The position numbers and the translations under genes are program-made. Below the pieces are notes generated by a model. The model was not told the origin of the DNA. It was given only the letters and a program-made list of their open reading frames with translations, and searched no databases. From positions 36,168,001 through 36,232,000 of the forward strand of contig NC_081822.1 in NCBI RefSeq assembly GCF_030704535.1: a stretch of 64,000 nt of DNA, written 5' to 3'. This document shows positions 12,247 through 24,415 of the stretch, piece by piece (position 1 is the stretch's first letter; each line of letters opens with the position of its first letter). The DNA comes from Vitis vinifera. Lineage: Eukaryota > Streptophyta > Magnoliopsida > Vitales > Vitaceae.

Positions 12247-14513
12247 TGTCACGACCCAAATTCCGGGCGGCCTAAAATTTGACCCGTGACCCCAGGTCAA
12301 AGGTTTGACCCTAAGGGTTCCTCCTATTCCATGTTGGTAGTCAACCAAAACACTCTAGATTTTTTTTTTTTTTTTATACATCCCACTAGAATTCTCATAA
12401 ACTATAATATCCCAAAACTACTCAAAACAACAAGATTAAATAAATATTCATTATAGTCCAAAATCAAAGTTCACAATTAACAACTTAATCAAATAAAGCT
12501 TCATAACAAATCCATGAGTCATAATTACTAAAATAAATCCCAAAATCCAAAAAGAAATACAATAACAAAAAAATGCCACGCTCCACTAGGCCGCTCCAGG
12601 AGCATCCTGAAGTCCTCCCTACCCCACCTGTGGATCCTCAAGAGAGATATCTGCATCTAAAAAGGTGTAACAAGGAAGGGGTGAGCATTTCCACATTGCT
12701 CAGTAGGGTGCCTAACACCCAAGGGTTAAGGGGATTACTAAATTTCAAAGAATACGAAAAAGACACTTCACACAAAAAGAACAATTCAACAGTATCAATC
12801 AATTACATAGTTTAATATATAATATTATATACAATTTCACAATATTCAACAATTACATGAATGCACATGAATGTGTGACACACAATCATACAATGCACTA
12901 TTGTTCTCGGGCTTTCACCGAAGGATACGCGTCCGCACCCAAATACACTCCCCATTCGGAGTCTTCCCGGGGTAACTTTTGGGTCTTTCACCCTAGGGAT
13001 CTCTCTCCCTTCTTAATTCGCCCCACACGAGCTTCCACTTCTCATCTCTATTTCATTTTTTTTTTCCATTTCATACACTTTTCACAATCTTCATAATTTT
13101 ATTTATTTATTTTCACATAACCATGATGCAAATGAATGCCACAATTCCAATGTTCCTCAATAATTCAACAATCTCAACATTCCCCAATAATCCAATAAAA
13201 TAATTTCACACATTACAATTTCCGATAATATCCCAAATAAATATTCAAAAAATTGCATATCAAAAATCTTGAGATTTTACCACACTTACAAAATTTTTCA
13301 ACCATTATAATAATTTCTAATATCCAAAATTAACTAACTATTTACCCTAAAATTTTTGAAAATATTCTAACCAATGCCTAAAAATTCACAAATCATTATA
13401 TTTGAAATTTAACCCAAATTTTGGAATTTTCCAACCCATCTAATAATTTTTTAACATTTCAAAACAATTAATTATCCATCAAAATCAATTTCCCGAAATT
13501 CCAAAAATTCCAAACAAATTCCAAATATTCTAGAAAAATTCACACAACACCCATGATTCCTAATTAACTCATAATGACAATATTTACAATTTTTTTTCAA
13601 GGGAAAAACATAAAAACTTAAGTTTTAGGGTTAGGGTCCCCTACCTCAGATCTGAAAATTTGGCCGTTAAAAACAAAATCAGCCATCGTAGGATTGTTCC
13701 TCTAGTCGAATAGAGTACTTCCTCCGAATTTGGGCCGAAACGGAGATCGTTTGGCCGTCCAAACGGCCGGTCAAAAATCCGGCGAGTGCCCTAATTCCAC
13801 AGTAGCCTTTCTCTCTCTCACTGCCCCCGCGTGCGTGCTGCCAGTTCTCCACTTCTCTTTTTTTTCTTTTTCTTTTTTTAACAGCCCATTTCACATGGCA
13901 GCCACTTAAGCCCATATCCAAGCCCAACTCAATTCCTTTCTTTTTAACAACAAAGGCTTCCTACCACCAGCCCATATCTAAGCCCAATCCATATCATATC
14001 TTTTTTTTTTTTTTTTCTTTTACAACCCATTACCTTAACAACCAATATTCAAAGCCCATTGAATATATTTATTTTATTTCTTTTATTTTATTTTCTTTTC
14101 TTTCTTTATTCTAATTGTTTTATTTGATTTCCAATTCATCATTTTTTTTTTCATTTTAACACACAATTTTATTTATTAACACCAATTAAAACTAATTTTC
14201 TCAATATTATTATTTATCAATTTAATTTAATTTTTCTTAATTAATCTTAATTTATTTATTTTTCATTTTCGTTTTCGTTTTTCGTTTCCGGAAATTTCCA
14301 ATTTCTAAAATCCTAAGAAATTTTCTATCCTAAGGCTGACATGGCATAAAATTTCAACTCGTTTAATTGATCGACACAATAAAACGAAATTCACCAATCC
14401 AAAATTGACACGTGTTCTCCAAACACTTTTCTTTTTGACTTTTCAACCATCACACAAAATAAGACTTTTCAAACTAAAAATGTTAACGTGGCATAAAATA
14501 CCCGGTCATTACA
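12247..14513. mobile_element. solo LTR (Ty3/gypsy-like) inside the leader intron of copy B
   Basis: The element begins TGTCACGACCC and ends GGTCATTACA, giving the TG...CA ends of an LTR with imperfect short inverted termini (TGTCA / TTACA). It is flanked by an identical 5-bp direct repeat GAATA at 12242-12246 and 14514-14518, a target-site duplication. No second LTR, primer-binding site or polyprotein lies beside it, so it is a solo LTR of 2,267 bp left by recombination. The GC-rich start and the length suggest a Ty3/gypsy-type LTR; the family is not determined. Short open frames within it (for example 12573-12815) are not genes. Confidence 0.88.
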
Positions 14514-14518
14514 GAATA
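14514..14518. repeat. right target-site duplication GAATA
   Basis: GAATA immediately follows the CA end of the solo LTR and matches the pentamer on its left side. Confidence 0.85.
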
Positions 14519-15042
14519 AGAACGACAATTGCAATGAATCAAAATTCTAAGTGCAAGAGTTGATAATGAAAATCCTTGTAAGTACAAGTTTGAATTCTAT
14601 GATAATCAACTTCTTATTCTTATTGTTAATTCTAATCCAAAAGCCCTAATGAACATAGAACGAAATATTTTTCCTACTCTCATTATCGATTTCAACATTC
14701 AATGTGCCCAAGGATCCATACACAACTAGACAAAAGAAATTTTTTATCCCAAATATGCCCAAGGATCCATACACAGCTAGACAAAAGGAATTTTTTTATC
14801 TAAATATCATCGATTCTCAATTGAGGTTCTAAAGGAATTGGTCCATAATGAATGTAAAAAATTTGTGAAAATAACCAATATATCATACAGGCCTCATGCT
14901 TTGTTTGGTACAATTTACGATCTAAAGTAGATTCTAAATTAATGGAACAACACCCATCTTCCAACAAAACTGAAAATTGAAAAATTAGCCCAATAATATC
15001 ATACAAAATAATAAGCAGCAACTGGCAAAGAACGATTGCATG

Positions 15043-15074
<32 letters not shown>

Positions 15075-15272
15075 AATGAGGTTGATGGATAGAAGCTTGA
15101 ACCTCAAATCGATCCAACTCAACATGGGGAATTTGATTATCGATTAAGATTTTTATTCCATCAACTAAAATTAAACATTTCAAAAGCACAAAAATACTAA
15201 GAAAGAAGAAAAAAAATTGCAACAAAATTTGATGAATGAAGAGAAAGAAGAAATGCAAAATAATGGATTTAC
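14519..15272 (-). other. rest of the leader intron of copy B
   Basis: Holds a (TA)n microsatellite at 15042-15069. A short stretch near 14830-14860 reads HYGPIPLEPQLRIDDI on the minus strand. Its counterpart in C reads HYRPIPLESQLKLDDI. It vaguely recalls the YKPIPIKNDEAVELM stretch of the PB1 exon and could be its last trace, but the resemblance is short. Confidence 0.4.
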
Positions 15273-15410
15273 CTAAAGCTAATCTGTGAGAAACTGAAGC
15301 GGCAGCAAGAGTTGTGGGGTGATCTCAGTGACCAAGGAGAGGGTAAAGGTGATAAAATCAGTGAGGCTTGTCTTCGTTGACTTGACTAAAGACCAAAGAG
15401 AGAAGACTGC
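15273..15410 (-). other. non-coding first exon and proximal promoter of copy B
   Basis: Minus strand: a CTTTGGTCTTTAGTCAAGTC box (about 15400-15381), then leader CCGCTTCAGTTTCTCACAG ending CTTTAG with donor GTAAAT at 15272. The same box and leader occur in C, D and F (and the leader in A), which fixes this as the first exon although it lies 3.3 kb from the F-box exon. With the PB1 exon absent, the leader is expected to splice straight to the ATG at 11968. Confidence 0.6.
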
Positions 15411-17269
15411 GACAAAGCCAAATAAAAAAATAAAAAAATAAATAAAAAATTCTTCTATAAAAAAATTATTTTTACAAGTTTTACCACAGGCCATGTTTTT
15501 TAAAATAGAAAACAAAAAATAGTTTTTAAATGTTTTTTAAAAAACAATGATGTTTGGAAGGATGCTTTAAAAAATAGTTTTTTTAAAATAAAAATAAACA
15601 AAAAAAACTTATTTGGATGAAAGAATTTATATTGTTTTTAAATATAATATCTTACTTTTATTTTATAAAAATTTTATAAACTTGATTTATAATAATATGA
15701 AATTAAATTCAAATTAAGTCTTATTAAAACATAAATATTAAATATACGATTACATATGATTTAAAGATAAATATATTTTTTAAAATTACGAAACAATTTT
15801 TTTTATTTTAGTGAAACAAAAATTACTATAAAATAAAAATAATTTTAATATTTATTTTTAATAAAAATCAAATAATTAATTTAATTATTATTTTTAATTT
15901 ATTGTTTGACCATAATTTCTTATGCATGTTTTTAAAAATTGAAGTCTTATTGAAAATAAAAATAATTTTGTAATTACAAATTAATTAAAAAATAAATAGT
16001 TTTTAGTAAAACATAAATAATAATATTATAATAAAATCATAAATTATATTTTTAGTAGAAAATATACTATTTTATGATATGTTAGAAACATATTAATATC
16101 TTTGCATTTTTTTTTTGGTTAAAAATGAATAACGAATAAAATTTTACCTTTTTAATATATAAATGAGTCAAATTTTTTATTATATATGTACACATTTAGT
16201 ACTCAATTTTAAACATAATATTTTAGAATGTTTTGATTTAATTTATAATTAATTGGATTGGTTTTCTATTGCAAATTATTCATAAAAAATGAAAAGAATT
16301 ATTAAAAAAGTTAAAGCATTAATTATGTTTTACTCAATTTATATTCTATTTACTTAGTGATTTTTTTTTTTAAATAGTTGTGTGTATAAATAATAATAAA
16401 GTCATGACTCATGGTATATCAGTTTTTTTCTCTTATTTTTTTTTTCAATGATTAGACTTATTTTTTAGTTTTAAATTATTTTTAAAAATTATTAAACTCA
16501 TTAATAAATTCAATAAAAAGCGTCACTTGATTTGAAGTTCAGTTTTTTAATGGAAAAATTTATAAAATTTTAATTATATGCAAGAAAAAAATAATAGAAT
16601 CATTATAAACCAATTTTTATCCATAAATTTATGGTATTAATAAATTTATTATTTGAGTTTTAAATTATTCTTAAAAATTATTGGAGTTGTTAATGAATCC
16701 AACACATTAACTTTTATTTAATTAGGAGTTTATTTACCTAGTGAAAAAAAAAATCGAAAACTAATGATTTTATATAAAAAAGAAACAATAGAGTTGTTTT
16801 AAACCAATTTTAGTTCATAATTTTTTTTCGCATTAACGGGGTTATTATTTAAATTTTAAATTATTTTTAAAAATTAGTAGAATTGTTAACAAATCCAATA
16901 CATTAAATCTTATTTAATTTAGAGTTAATTTGTTTAACGAAAAAAATAAAAATAATAATAATTATATATAAAAAAGAAATATTAGAATATGGTGTATTTC
17001 TATTATCTTTAAAAACTTATGAAAACAATTTTTATTTATTTTTTATTTTAATTTGTTTTTAAAAATTGGAAACAAAGAATAATAACCAAAACAGTGTTTT
17101 GAATTTTTAAAAATCATTTTATGTTTTTAAAAATAGAAAATAATTTTTAAAAACTCCGTTAAACATGCTCTAAGAAAATGAATTTTTTTTTTTCTCAAAT
17201 TCAAAAATTTTTAAAAATTATTTTTAAAAGTATAAGATAAATTTTTAAAACTATTGATTTATTAATTTT
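15411..17269. other. very AT-rich intergenic DNA, probable non-autonomous element
   Basis: No gene. Long A/T tracts. The ends (about 15530-15600 and 17090-17170) carry related, roughly inverted ATGTTTGG / AACATGCTC-type sequences, as in MITE-like or hAT-like non-autonomous elements. The corresponding part of the C unit (22150-22780) is much shorter, which fits an insertion here. Confidence 0.35.
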
Positions 17270-19650
17270 AGAAAAGGGTGACCATTACTTAGTGTACAAG
17301 TAAGCGGTGAAGTTAAGGAGGACAACCGACATTTGCTGGGACAGCCACCATGTGCTCCCATGGAGTACTTTTTAAAGGAAGACCTCCTTATGTCTTAAGC
17401 TCTCTTCTGCAATTGGCTGAAAGGAACACCTCTCTCCTTATGGCTTCAGCCCTCGTCTAGGATTGGCTGAAGAGAAGAAAGAAGATGGGGAAATTTGGAA
17501 AGAAAAAGAAAAGGAAAAAGTAAAAGGATGAGGGGGAAAAAAAGGGAAGCTTCCCAACATTTCAAAAACAACCGTGGTAGATGAACAGTTCTTTATTTAA
17601 AAAAAAAAAACCTCATGTTTCGTGGAATATTGTTGTATTTAAAAACAATTTTTTAGAAAATAAGTAAAAAAATAACTTTAAATAATTAAAAAATATTTTC
17701 TAAAAACATATATTTTTTCTTTTTGTTTTAAGAACAAAAAATCATTTCTTAATTTTTAGTTATCAAACATATTTTTCTATTTTTTTTATTTAGGTGAATA
17801 AAAAATTATTTAAAAAAATAGTTATCAAACAAAACCTTCCAGACAAGTTTGAGAACTACTCCCTTATTAAAATTAGCTCAAAAATTAATAAATATTGTTT
17901 TGTAATTCTTACTACTATTATAAGGTAACAATGATAATGATATTTTGATTATGACGAAGATAATGAATTAATTGGTAGAAATAATTAATTTCACTCCTTA
18001 TCAGTTTTGTGTTGAATATATCTAATCATCATTAGTTTGAATTTCTATTAAATGCTTTGTATTTTTTTATTTTTTTTTGTTATTTTAAGGTATCTCCCTT
18101 TTTAATTCAAAATAAAGGAAATATATGATGAAATTTCAAATTAATGTATGATTATTAAATGTATTTACTCCAAATTTTAGGAAGGTGAGTAAAATTTACC
18201 TGTTGGTAGAACTCATGCTAAAACCCTATTAAAGTGAAACTAAATGTATTTTGACCCCATTTTAGAGTTATGCAAAGTATAGTTAGTGGTGACATTATGA
18301 ATTAGTTTGCTTCAACCATGGAACAATGTATACAAAATTTTCAGACAATTCTCTTCATATATGATCTCTTAGGTTATGTTTGTTTCTGAAAATTGCTAAG
18401 GAAAGAAAAAAAAAAACTGTTAAAAAAAAATGTTTTTTCATATTTGATTTTACCATGGAAAATAGAAAATAAAATCGAATATAATAAAAATTAGTTAGAA
18501 ATTTATATATTTTAAAATTATTTAATCTTTATATAATAGAGGAAAGTAAGTGAAATGAGTTTGAAGAAATATATAAAAATAATTTATTGACTTTAAATCT
18601 AATTTTTATTTTCTTTCACTTTTTCTTACATTTTTCCTTCCATTTTTTTTTTTTTTGGTGTTTTCCCTCAAATTTCCAAACCAAACATAACCTTAATATA
18701 GTGTCATCATCCTCCAAAAAGGAAGTGATCGAAGAGGTTACGATTTTTTTCTCGATCAACTTTTTCCTAAGTTTGGGACAATATGAAAAAGAATGAAATA
18801 TAATTAAGGATGAATGATTCAAGCAAAAAAGTAGTTGACAGATATCAAAATGCAATTAACTTTAAGATTAATATAATTCTTTCCACATTTTTTTATCACA
18901 TTTGTATCAATTAAGTGATCACTGAATGTGATAATTAATAAATAATTAATATTATTAAATAATTTTTGTTTTAATATTTTTTAATATCTAACTACCATCA
19001 ATCATATAAGTAATTGACATAAAAATACAATACCAAAAATGGGAAAACTTTAGTTTGGCTTTGGGCCTTCTCCAATTCTTAAACCCAAGCATCTCATGAA
19101 GAGAATAAGACTATTCAAATAATCATTTCAAGAAAAATGTTTGGTCCACATAAGATCAAGTTGGGAGAAGTACCACACATTTTAAAGCCTTGAGCACAAT
19201 GCATTGTATACAATGATAATATAAATGGCTTGATAGGGAGAAGTATAATGCATTTTAAATTTGTAAAGACCTATTCATCTACATTGGTCATCACATGTAG
19301 TATTAAAGTCCATCATTATTTTAAAAAAAATGTAGTGTTTGAGCACTCATTAACTCTATGGTAATGATGAGGACGACAAGTTTATAAGGGAGAATGAATA
19401 TGACATCTCACGTCACCCATGAAAAAAGCTTGTTGGTATGTATAAACGGATTTAAAAATGTACTATTTATTGGATTTAAAGTAAATATCCATTGCGTCGT
19501 ATCCCATTATCTCATTCATACATAGGCATTATCATTCTTTGTTGAGATTAACCCACTAAATAATGTTAACTTGAAATAAATATGTATTCATCTTATTTGT
19601 TATTGATATCTTAGATCTAATGATCTATTGTATGAATCAAGATCAAATCA
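17270..19650. repeat. segmental duplication, copy 1 (pairs with 22785-25500)
   Basis: Matches the second block in order. GCTCCCATGGAGTAC and CAGCCACCATG occur at 17344-17367 and 22854-22878. The ATTGGCTGAA motifs, GGGAAATTTGGAAAGAAAAAG, a TATCAAACATATTTTTCTAT-type segment, the AAAGCCTTGAGCACAATGCATT-type segment and the CCATTGCGTCGTATCCCATTATCTCATTCA-like stretch all recur in the same order. Both blocks lie upstream of minus-strand F-box/LRR genes (B and C). Confidence 0.75.
18370..18697. mobile_element. MITE-like element with terminal inverted repeats
   Basis: The left end has TTAGGTTATGTTTGTTTCT; the right end reads AAACCAAACATAACCTTAA, its near reverse complement. The interior is AT-rich and non-coding, about 330 bp. 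Similar ends occur near 39355-39620, 41250-41530 and 52610-52925. The target-site duplication was not resolved. Confidence 0.5.
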
Positions 19651-20107
19651 AGAAATAGATCTAATTAATATGTGAAGAAAAAACATGTATGAGATGACAC
19701 TCAAAATAAGATGATAGATTTAGCTGTAATCAAACAATCCGACAGATGGATAGGATAATGTCATTATCACATAAGAAAATTGAGATCTAACCTTCTCAAA
19801 CCACTTCAAATGATCAGGTATTTTTAATACATAATCCTTGTTTGATATAATCTTCATGTTGCAATAAAATAATGTTCCTCTAAAATCAAGGATGAGTTAG
19901 CTTTTAAAATTGGCTTTTGGAGTATGATCCCGAATGCCATAAAATGTTTGACCCATTTCCACTACATTCAAGTGAAATGACCAAATCTGATTCAAAAATT
20001 GATATCAAAATTCCGATCATAAGATTATGAGATTTCATGCGCACAATCAGAGTCATACCACATTATCTTTATACACATTGACCATAATATAAGCACCATG
20101 AAAGATT

Positions 20108-20424
20108 GCTCATGCATGATTGATCTAGACGCCATGTAAAAAAAGTGGAAGAAAATTACCAATAGAAGCCAAAAGTCAAATATAATTATTTGCTGTAGTT
20201 GAAAGCATTATTTATAAACAGACATTACATAAAACTCAAACAATATTAGCATATTTTGCAGTCTAGCTGGAACAGAATTAACTCTTCGGAGTCACTATTA
20301 ATTCGTCTTACATTACATAAAGAGGCACACAAGGGAGCTTTTCATAGTGCTTTAGCTTATTAACAAGCCCATCTGAATCTCAACTGAATTCACAAACCCT
20401 CAAATGAATCATCAAATCCGAAAT
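20108..20424 (-). other. 3' flank and untranslated region of copy C
   Basis: Matches the 3' flanks at 10690-11100 (B) and 9640-10010 (fragment), including AATTACCAATAGAAGCCAAAAG and ACATTACATAAAGAGGCACAC. It defines the downstream limit of the duplicated unit. Confidence 0.6.
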
Positions 20425-21459
20425 TTAAATCATAAACGCAGTCCTGTGATTAATTTGATCGCAGAATAGCTCATGATCAAGCTTGAGGTCATGCACATAA
20501 CTGGATTCTATCTCAGGTATTCTGATCGACCCTTCCCACATGAATGTAGGAATATGTGAAGCAAGTTTCAATATCTCAGCATCAACACCATGAAAACCCC
20601 AGCAGTCCCTGATGTCTAAATGCACAAGCTGTTTGCAGCCCTGCAATATCATCAATAGAGTTTCCTTCTCAAAGGATGCCCCATGTAGATCCAAGTACTT
20701 AAGTTGTGGCAGTGAAGTGACGATGGCCGATGCTTCATCTTTCCCAATGTAGGTTTCTGGAGCTGATAGCCAAATGAAGTTGTTGCAGTGAAGACCGATC
20801 TCTGGTAGTACTTCCTTCATGTGAAATTTCCCAAGTCTCATCATTTCCAAACTTTTCCACTTGCTTATAAATTGTGGAATAATAGCTTCGATAGACATAT
20901 TAAAATCACCCACATCCAACACCTTTAATCTGGGACACCTGCAAGTCACAATTCACTTCGAATGAAGCCACTTCTAGAATTCTACACCATTGGAAGTTTG
21001 GAAAATTTTAAGATTAGTAAGTACTGCTCTGTAGAACTGTAACTTAAAGTCAAAATGATGATGCTTTCAATATAATAATGTAAAAGCAGAGATGCCTGAC
21101 TGGTTTGCAACATACTCCAGTGCCTCCTCGGTGCAGTAATTGGGGAGTTTGATGATTGTGGCATGTCCACAGCTACGGTTAAGTATGAGCTTCACGGATG
21201 CAGTGACAGACAAGTTTTCTTGATATGTCATCGCTAACCTCTCTGCAAAGCCCCTGTCCGGGCTGTCTTCCTCCCCTATATCATCAGGTGTGATGAATTT
21301 AGGAAAAATAAGATGTTCCCAGCACTGAGGTTTGCGGCTCGCTTTATACCAAGACTTGCATACAAAGGGAACATCCAACAACAACGACTCCATTCCCACT
21401 CTTCGGAGCACATTCACCAAAATATCCATGTTTAACTCCTCCCATTTTTGTCCCTCCAT
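20425..21459 (-). CDS. F-box/LRR protein, copy C (no PB1 exon)
   Basis: Coding exons are 21459-21101 and 20938-20425 (phase 2 junction), giving 290 residues. The ATG sits immediately after a CTCAG acceptor. The donor is GTCAGG, weaker than the GTAAGG/GTAAGT of its paralogues. F-box at residues 4-50: KWEELNMDILVNVLRRVG, LLLDVPFVCKSW, CWEHLIFPKFI. The LRR exon has CPRLKVLD, ISKWKSLEMMRLG, IGLHCNNFIWLSAP, LPQLKYLDLHG, ILQGCKQLVHLDIRDC and AEILKLASHIP, then an acidic tail. The F-box should dock SKP1 in an SCF E3 ligase and the LRRs select the target; no target can be named. Skipping the weak donor would end translation at VANQSGISAFTLLY, giving an F-box-only protein of 130 residues. Confidence 0.82.
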
Positions 21460-21855
21460 CTGAGACTACACATTAAAATTCATATTATTTTCAAATTTTC
21501 CTACACTTACTATCGATTCCAGCATTCCAAAAGTGCCCACCTAGTGATTGTTGAAGATCCATAGATAACCGAAGAAAATTTTCCTCTCATATTTTTTTCT
21601 TTTTTTTTCCTTCCCTCAAATGTTTCACAACCCTAAAATAGCCTTTATGTATATATTACAGAGAAAAGTGGTCAAGGAATAAAGCTATACATAGGAATTA
21701 AAGAACCTTAAAGTAATGACCATAAGATAACTGGATTTTGTCTGAATATCATCCAGTTTCAACTGAGATTCTAAAGGAATTGGTCTATAATGAATCTGAA
21801 AACCAAAAAGAAAGAAAACAAAGAAAGAAGACAGAGAAAAATGCAGGAAAATTTG

Positions 21856-21930
21856 ATGAATGAAGAGAAAGAAGAAATGCAAAATAATGGATTTAACTGA
21901 AGCTAATTTGTGAGAAACTGAAGCAGCCAG
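21856..21930 (-). repeat. duplicated leader-exon end of copy C with dead donor
   Basis: Repeats the 3' end of the leader exon and the start of its intron (GCTTCAGTTTCTCACAAATT...CTTCAG), about 105 bases downstream of the working copy. Here CAG is followed by TTAAAT instead of GTAAAT, so the donor G is lost. Confidence 0.7.
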
Positions 21931-21984
21931 AAAAAAGCTCAGAAAAAATCGATGAATATTGACGAGAAAGCAGAAATGTAGAAT

Positions 21985-22120
21985 AATAATGGATTTACCT
22001 GAAGCTGTTCTATGAGAAACTGAAGCAGCAAGGGTTGTAGGGAGACCACAGAAAGGGCAAAGACGATTAACTCAGTGAGACTTGTCTTCGCTAACCTAAC
22101 TAAATACTAAAGAGAGAAGA
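21985..22120 (-). other. non-coding first exon and proximal promoter of copy C
   Basis: Minus strand: TTAGTATTTAGTTAGGTTAG (about 22112-22090, the diverged form of the CTTTAGTCAAGTCA box), then TGCTGCTTCAGTTTCTCATAG, ending CTTCAG at 21999 with donor GTAAAT. Leader intron to the F-box exon is about 540 bases. Confidence 0.65.
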
Positions 22121-22149
22121 CAGTAAATAAAACAAAATAAAAAGTAAGA

Positions 22150-22784
22150 AGTTACTTATATATATATATATATATTTAAAAAAAAATTAAAAGTGAAAAG
22201 TTTTTTTCTCAAATTTAAAAAAAATTGAAAATGTTTTTAAAAACATATGATAAATTAGAGTTTTTACATATTATATATGAGTTATTATTTATTTTAATCT
22301 ATTACAATTTAATTTATAAATATATTGGGTGATACAACATTACCTTTGTCTTTATTTTAATATATTATGAAAAAATAGATAAAATCAATTTTATCAAATA
22401 ATCTTAATTAATATTTAAAATAAATAATAAGTTTTAAGTTGATAATTTAATTTAAAATCAATTTAAATTATTAAATAATAAATATTAAATTTTATGAAAT
22501 ACTCCATTAATATATTAAAAGTTAATTTGAAAATAAACAATTTAAAAATATTTATCTTCTCACATTTTTAGTTTTTAGTAATTTTCTCACCTCAATTCCC
22601 ACGTATGGGAAATATATACATGTAAATAAGTAGATTGAAGTATTAAATAAATTTGATTTGCATAGTACACTCCCTATCTGATAACTTAAGTTTTAAGTTA
22701 ATTGAAAAATCTTTTAATGATATACTGTACTGAAAGAGTGAGTTTAATGCTTTGTTGTCTTATTGACTTATTTTAAGTTCAGAA
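22150..22784. other. AT-rich intergenic DNA
   Basis: No gene. Contains a TA run at 22157-22175 and AT-rich filler. Corresponds in position to the larger 15.4-17.3 kb segment upstream of B. Confidence 0.5.
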
Positions 22785-22889
22785 AAGGGAGACGATTCCT
22801 TGGTGTATAAGTAATTGGTTAGTTTAAGGAGGAAAAGTGACATTTGCTGGAACAGCCACCATGCGCTCCCATGGAGTACTTTGAAAGGA

Positions 22890-23030
22890 AGACGTCTCCT
22901 TATGGTTTAAGCTCTCTTCTGTGATTGGTTGAAAGGAACAACTCTCCTGATGGCCAACCTTTCTTTTGGGATTGGCTGAAAGGAGCACCTCTCATTATGG
23001 CTGAGCTCTCTTTTGGGATTGGCTGCATAG
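22890..23030. repeat. minisatellite carrying ATTGGCTGAAAGGA motifs
   Basis: Three imperfect units of roughly 45-50 bp, each with CTCTTYTGKGATTGGYTG, at about 22910-23030. The paired block at 17395-17475 has two. ATTGG is the inverted CCAAT core; whether it functions as a promoter element is unknown. Confidence 0.6.
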
Positions 23031-24112
23031 TAAAGCAAGAAAATAGGGAAATTTTGAAAGAAAAAGAAATGGAAAAAGTAAAAGGAAGCTTCTGGACAAT
23101 TCCAAACAATGGTTTTTGATAACAAAATTACTGTCTCATGTTTTGTTCAACATTGTTTTATAGGTTTTAAAAATAATTTTTATATGTAATATTTTATTTT
23201 TAATTATTTTTCATATTTATATAATTATTTTTAAAATATTTTTAAAAAATAAGTAAAAATAATTATATTTTAAAAATAATTTTTATATGTAGCATTATTC
23301 TATTCTTAATCATTGTTCATTTCTGTATAATTATTTTTTTTATAACAACACTAAAAAAAATAAGTGATAACAACTAAATATTACTAAAAAAAAAATAGTG
23401 TTATAACACTTATTTATGTTTGAAAAATAAAAAACCTTTTTCTATTTTCTTGCTGTCAAATGTATAGTTTTTATTTTTTTATTTTTTATTCTCAAAAATA
23501 AAAAATTATTTTAAAAAATAGTTGTAAAACAAAATCTTCAAAACAAGTATAAGAAGTACTCTCGTTTCAAAATCAGCCCACCAAAATAAATTTTAACCAT
23601 CCAAAAATTTAAATATTCTTTTGTAACTCCTACAATTTCTGTAAAGTAATAACAATAATGATATTAAACTCTTCTAAGTTTTGAGGTAATCATATATATC
23701 ATTATTATTAATTTAAACTTTTGTCAAATATTTCATCAATTTTTCTCATTCATGTATTTTCAATCATCCCTTTTAACTTAAAAAGAAAAAAATATTGAAC
23801 CAAATTTCAAACTAATGTATAATGATTAATTGTATTTACTCTAAATCTGAATCAAAGGGAGTAAAATTTATTTGTCAATAGAACTCATGTTAAAATCCTT
23901 GAAACTACATGTTTCGTCACTAAATGTCATATTAAAGTTAAGGAGAGTAGAGTCAATGATGACATTATGAATTGCCCTCCTCAAAGTTTTCAAACAATGA
24001 CTTCCAATATGATCTCCTAATCAAATATGAAATATAACACTGAGATTATACTTGGTTCTCAAAAAATTTGAGAGAAAATATACATAAAAGAAAATAAAGA
24101 GGAAAATTGTAA

Positions 24113-24415
24113 GATGGTATTTGTTTGTTTTTTTTTTTTTTACTTAATTATAAATAAAACTTTAATATTTAACAGTGTTAAATATTAGATTGTTTTTTTA
24201 AAATATTTTATTTTTATTAAATATTAAAAAGTAAAAAAAAAAACCAATATAGTATTTTTTTCTATTTAGAAAAAGTCAAATATTATGGTTTTTTCCATTC
24301 AACAAAAAATTTATAATAAATTATAAAAAAATAAAAAAAAACAAACAACTTAAAATCTGAAAGCAAATTGCTTTAAGTAAAAAGCTGAAAAAACAAATTC
24401 CCTCTTAGAAAAGAA
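24113..24415. mobile_element. MITE-like element, family 2, copy 1
   Basis: Begins near TTGTTTGTTTTTT and ends near AAACAAATTCCCTCTTA; inside, TTAATATTTAACAGTGTTAAATATTA and AAAAAACAAACAAC. The same arrangement recurs at 26617-26911. Non-coding. Confidence 0.5.

Noticed and set aside
12573-13096. Short open frames suggesting small genes
   Set aside because: They lie inside the solo LTR and are not preserved coding sequence.
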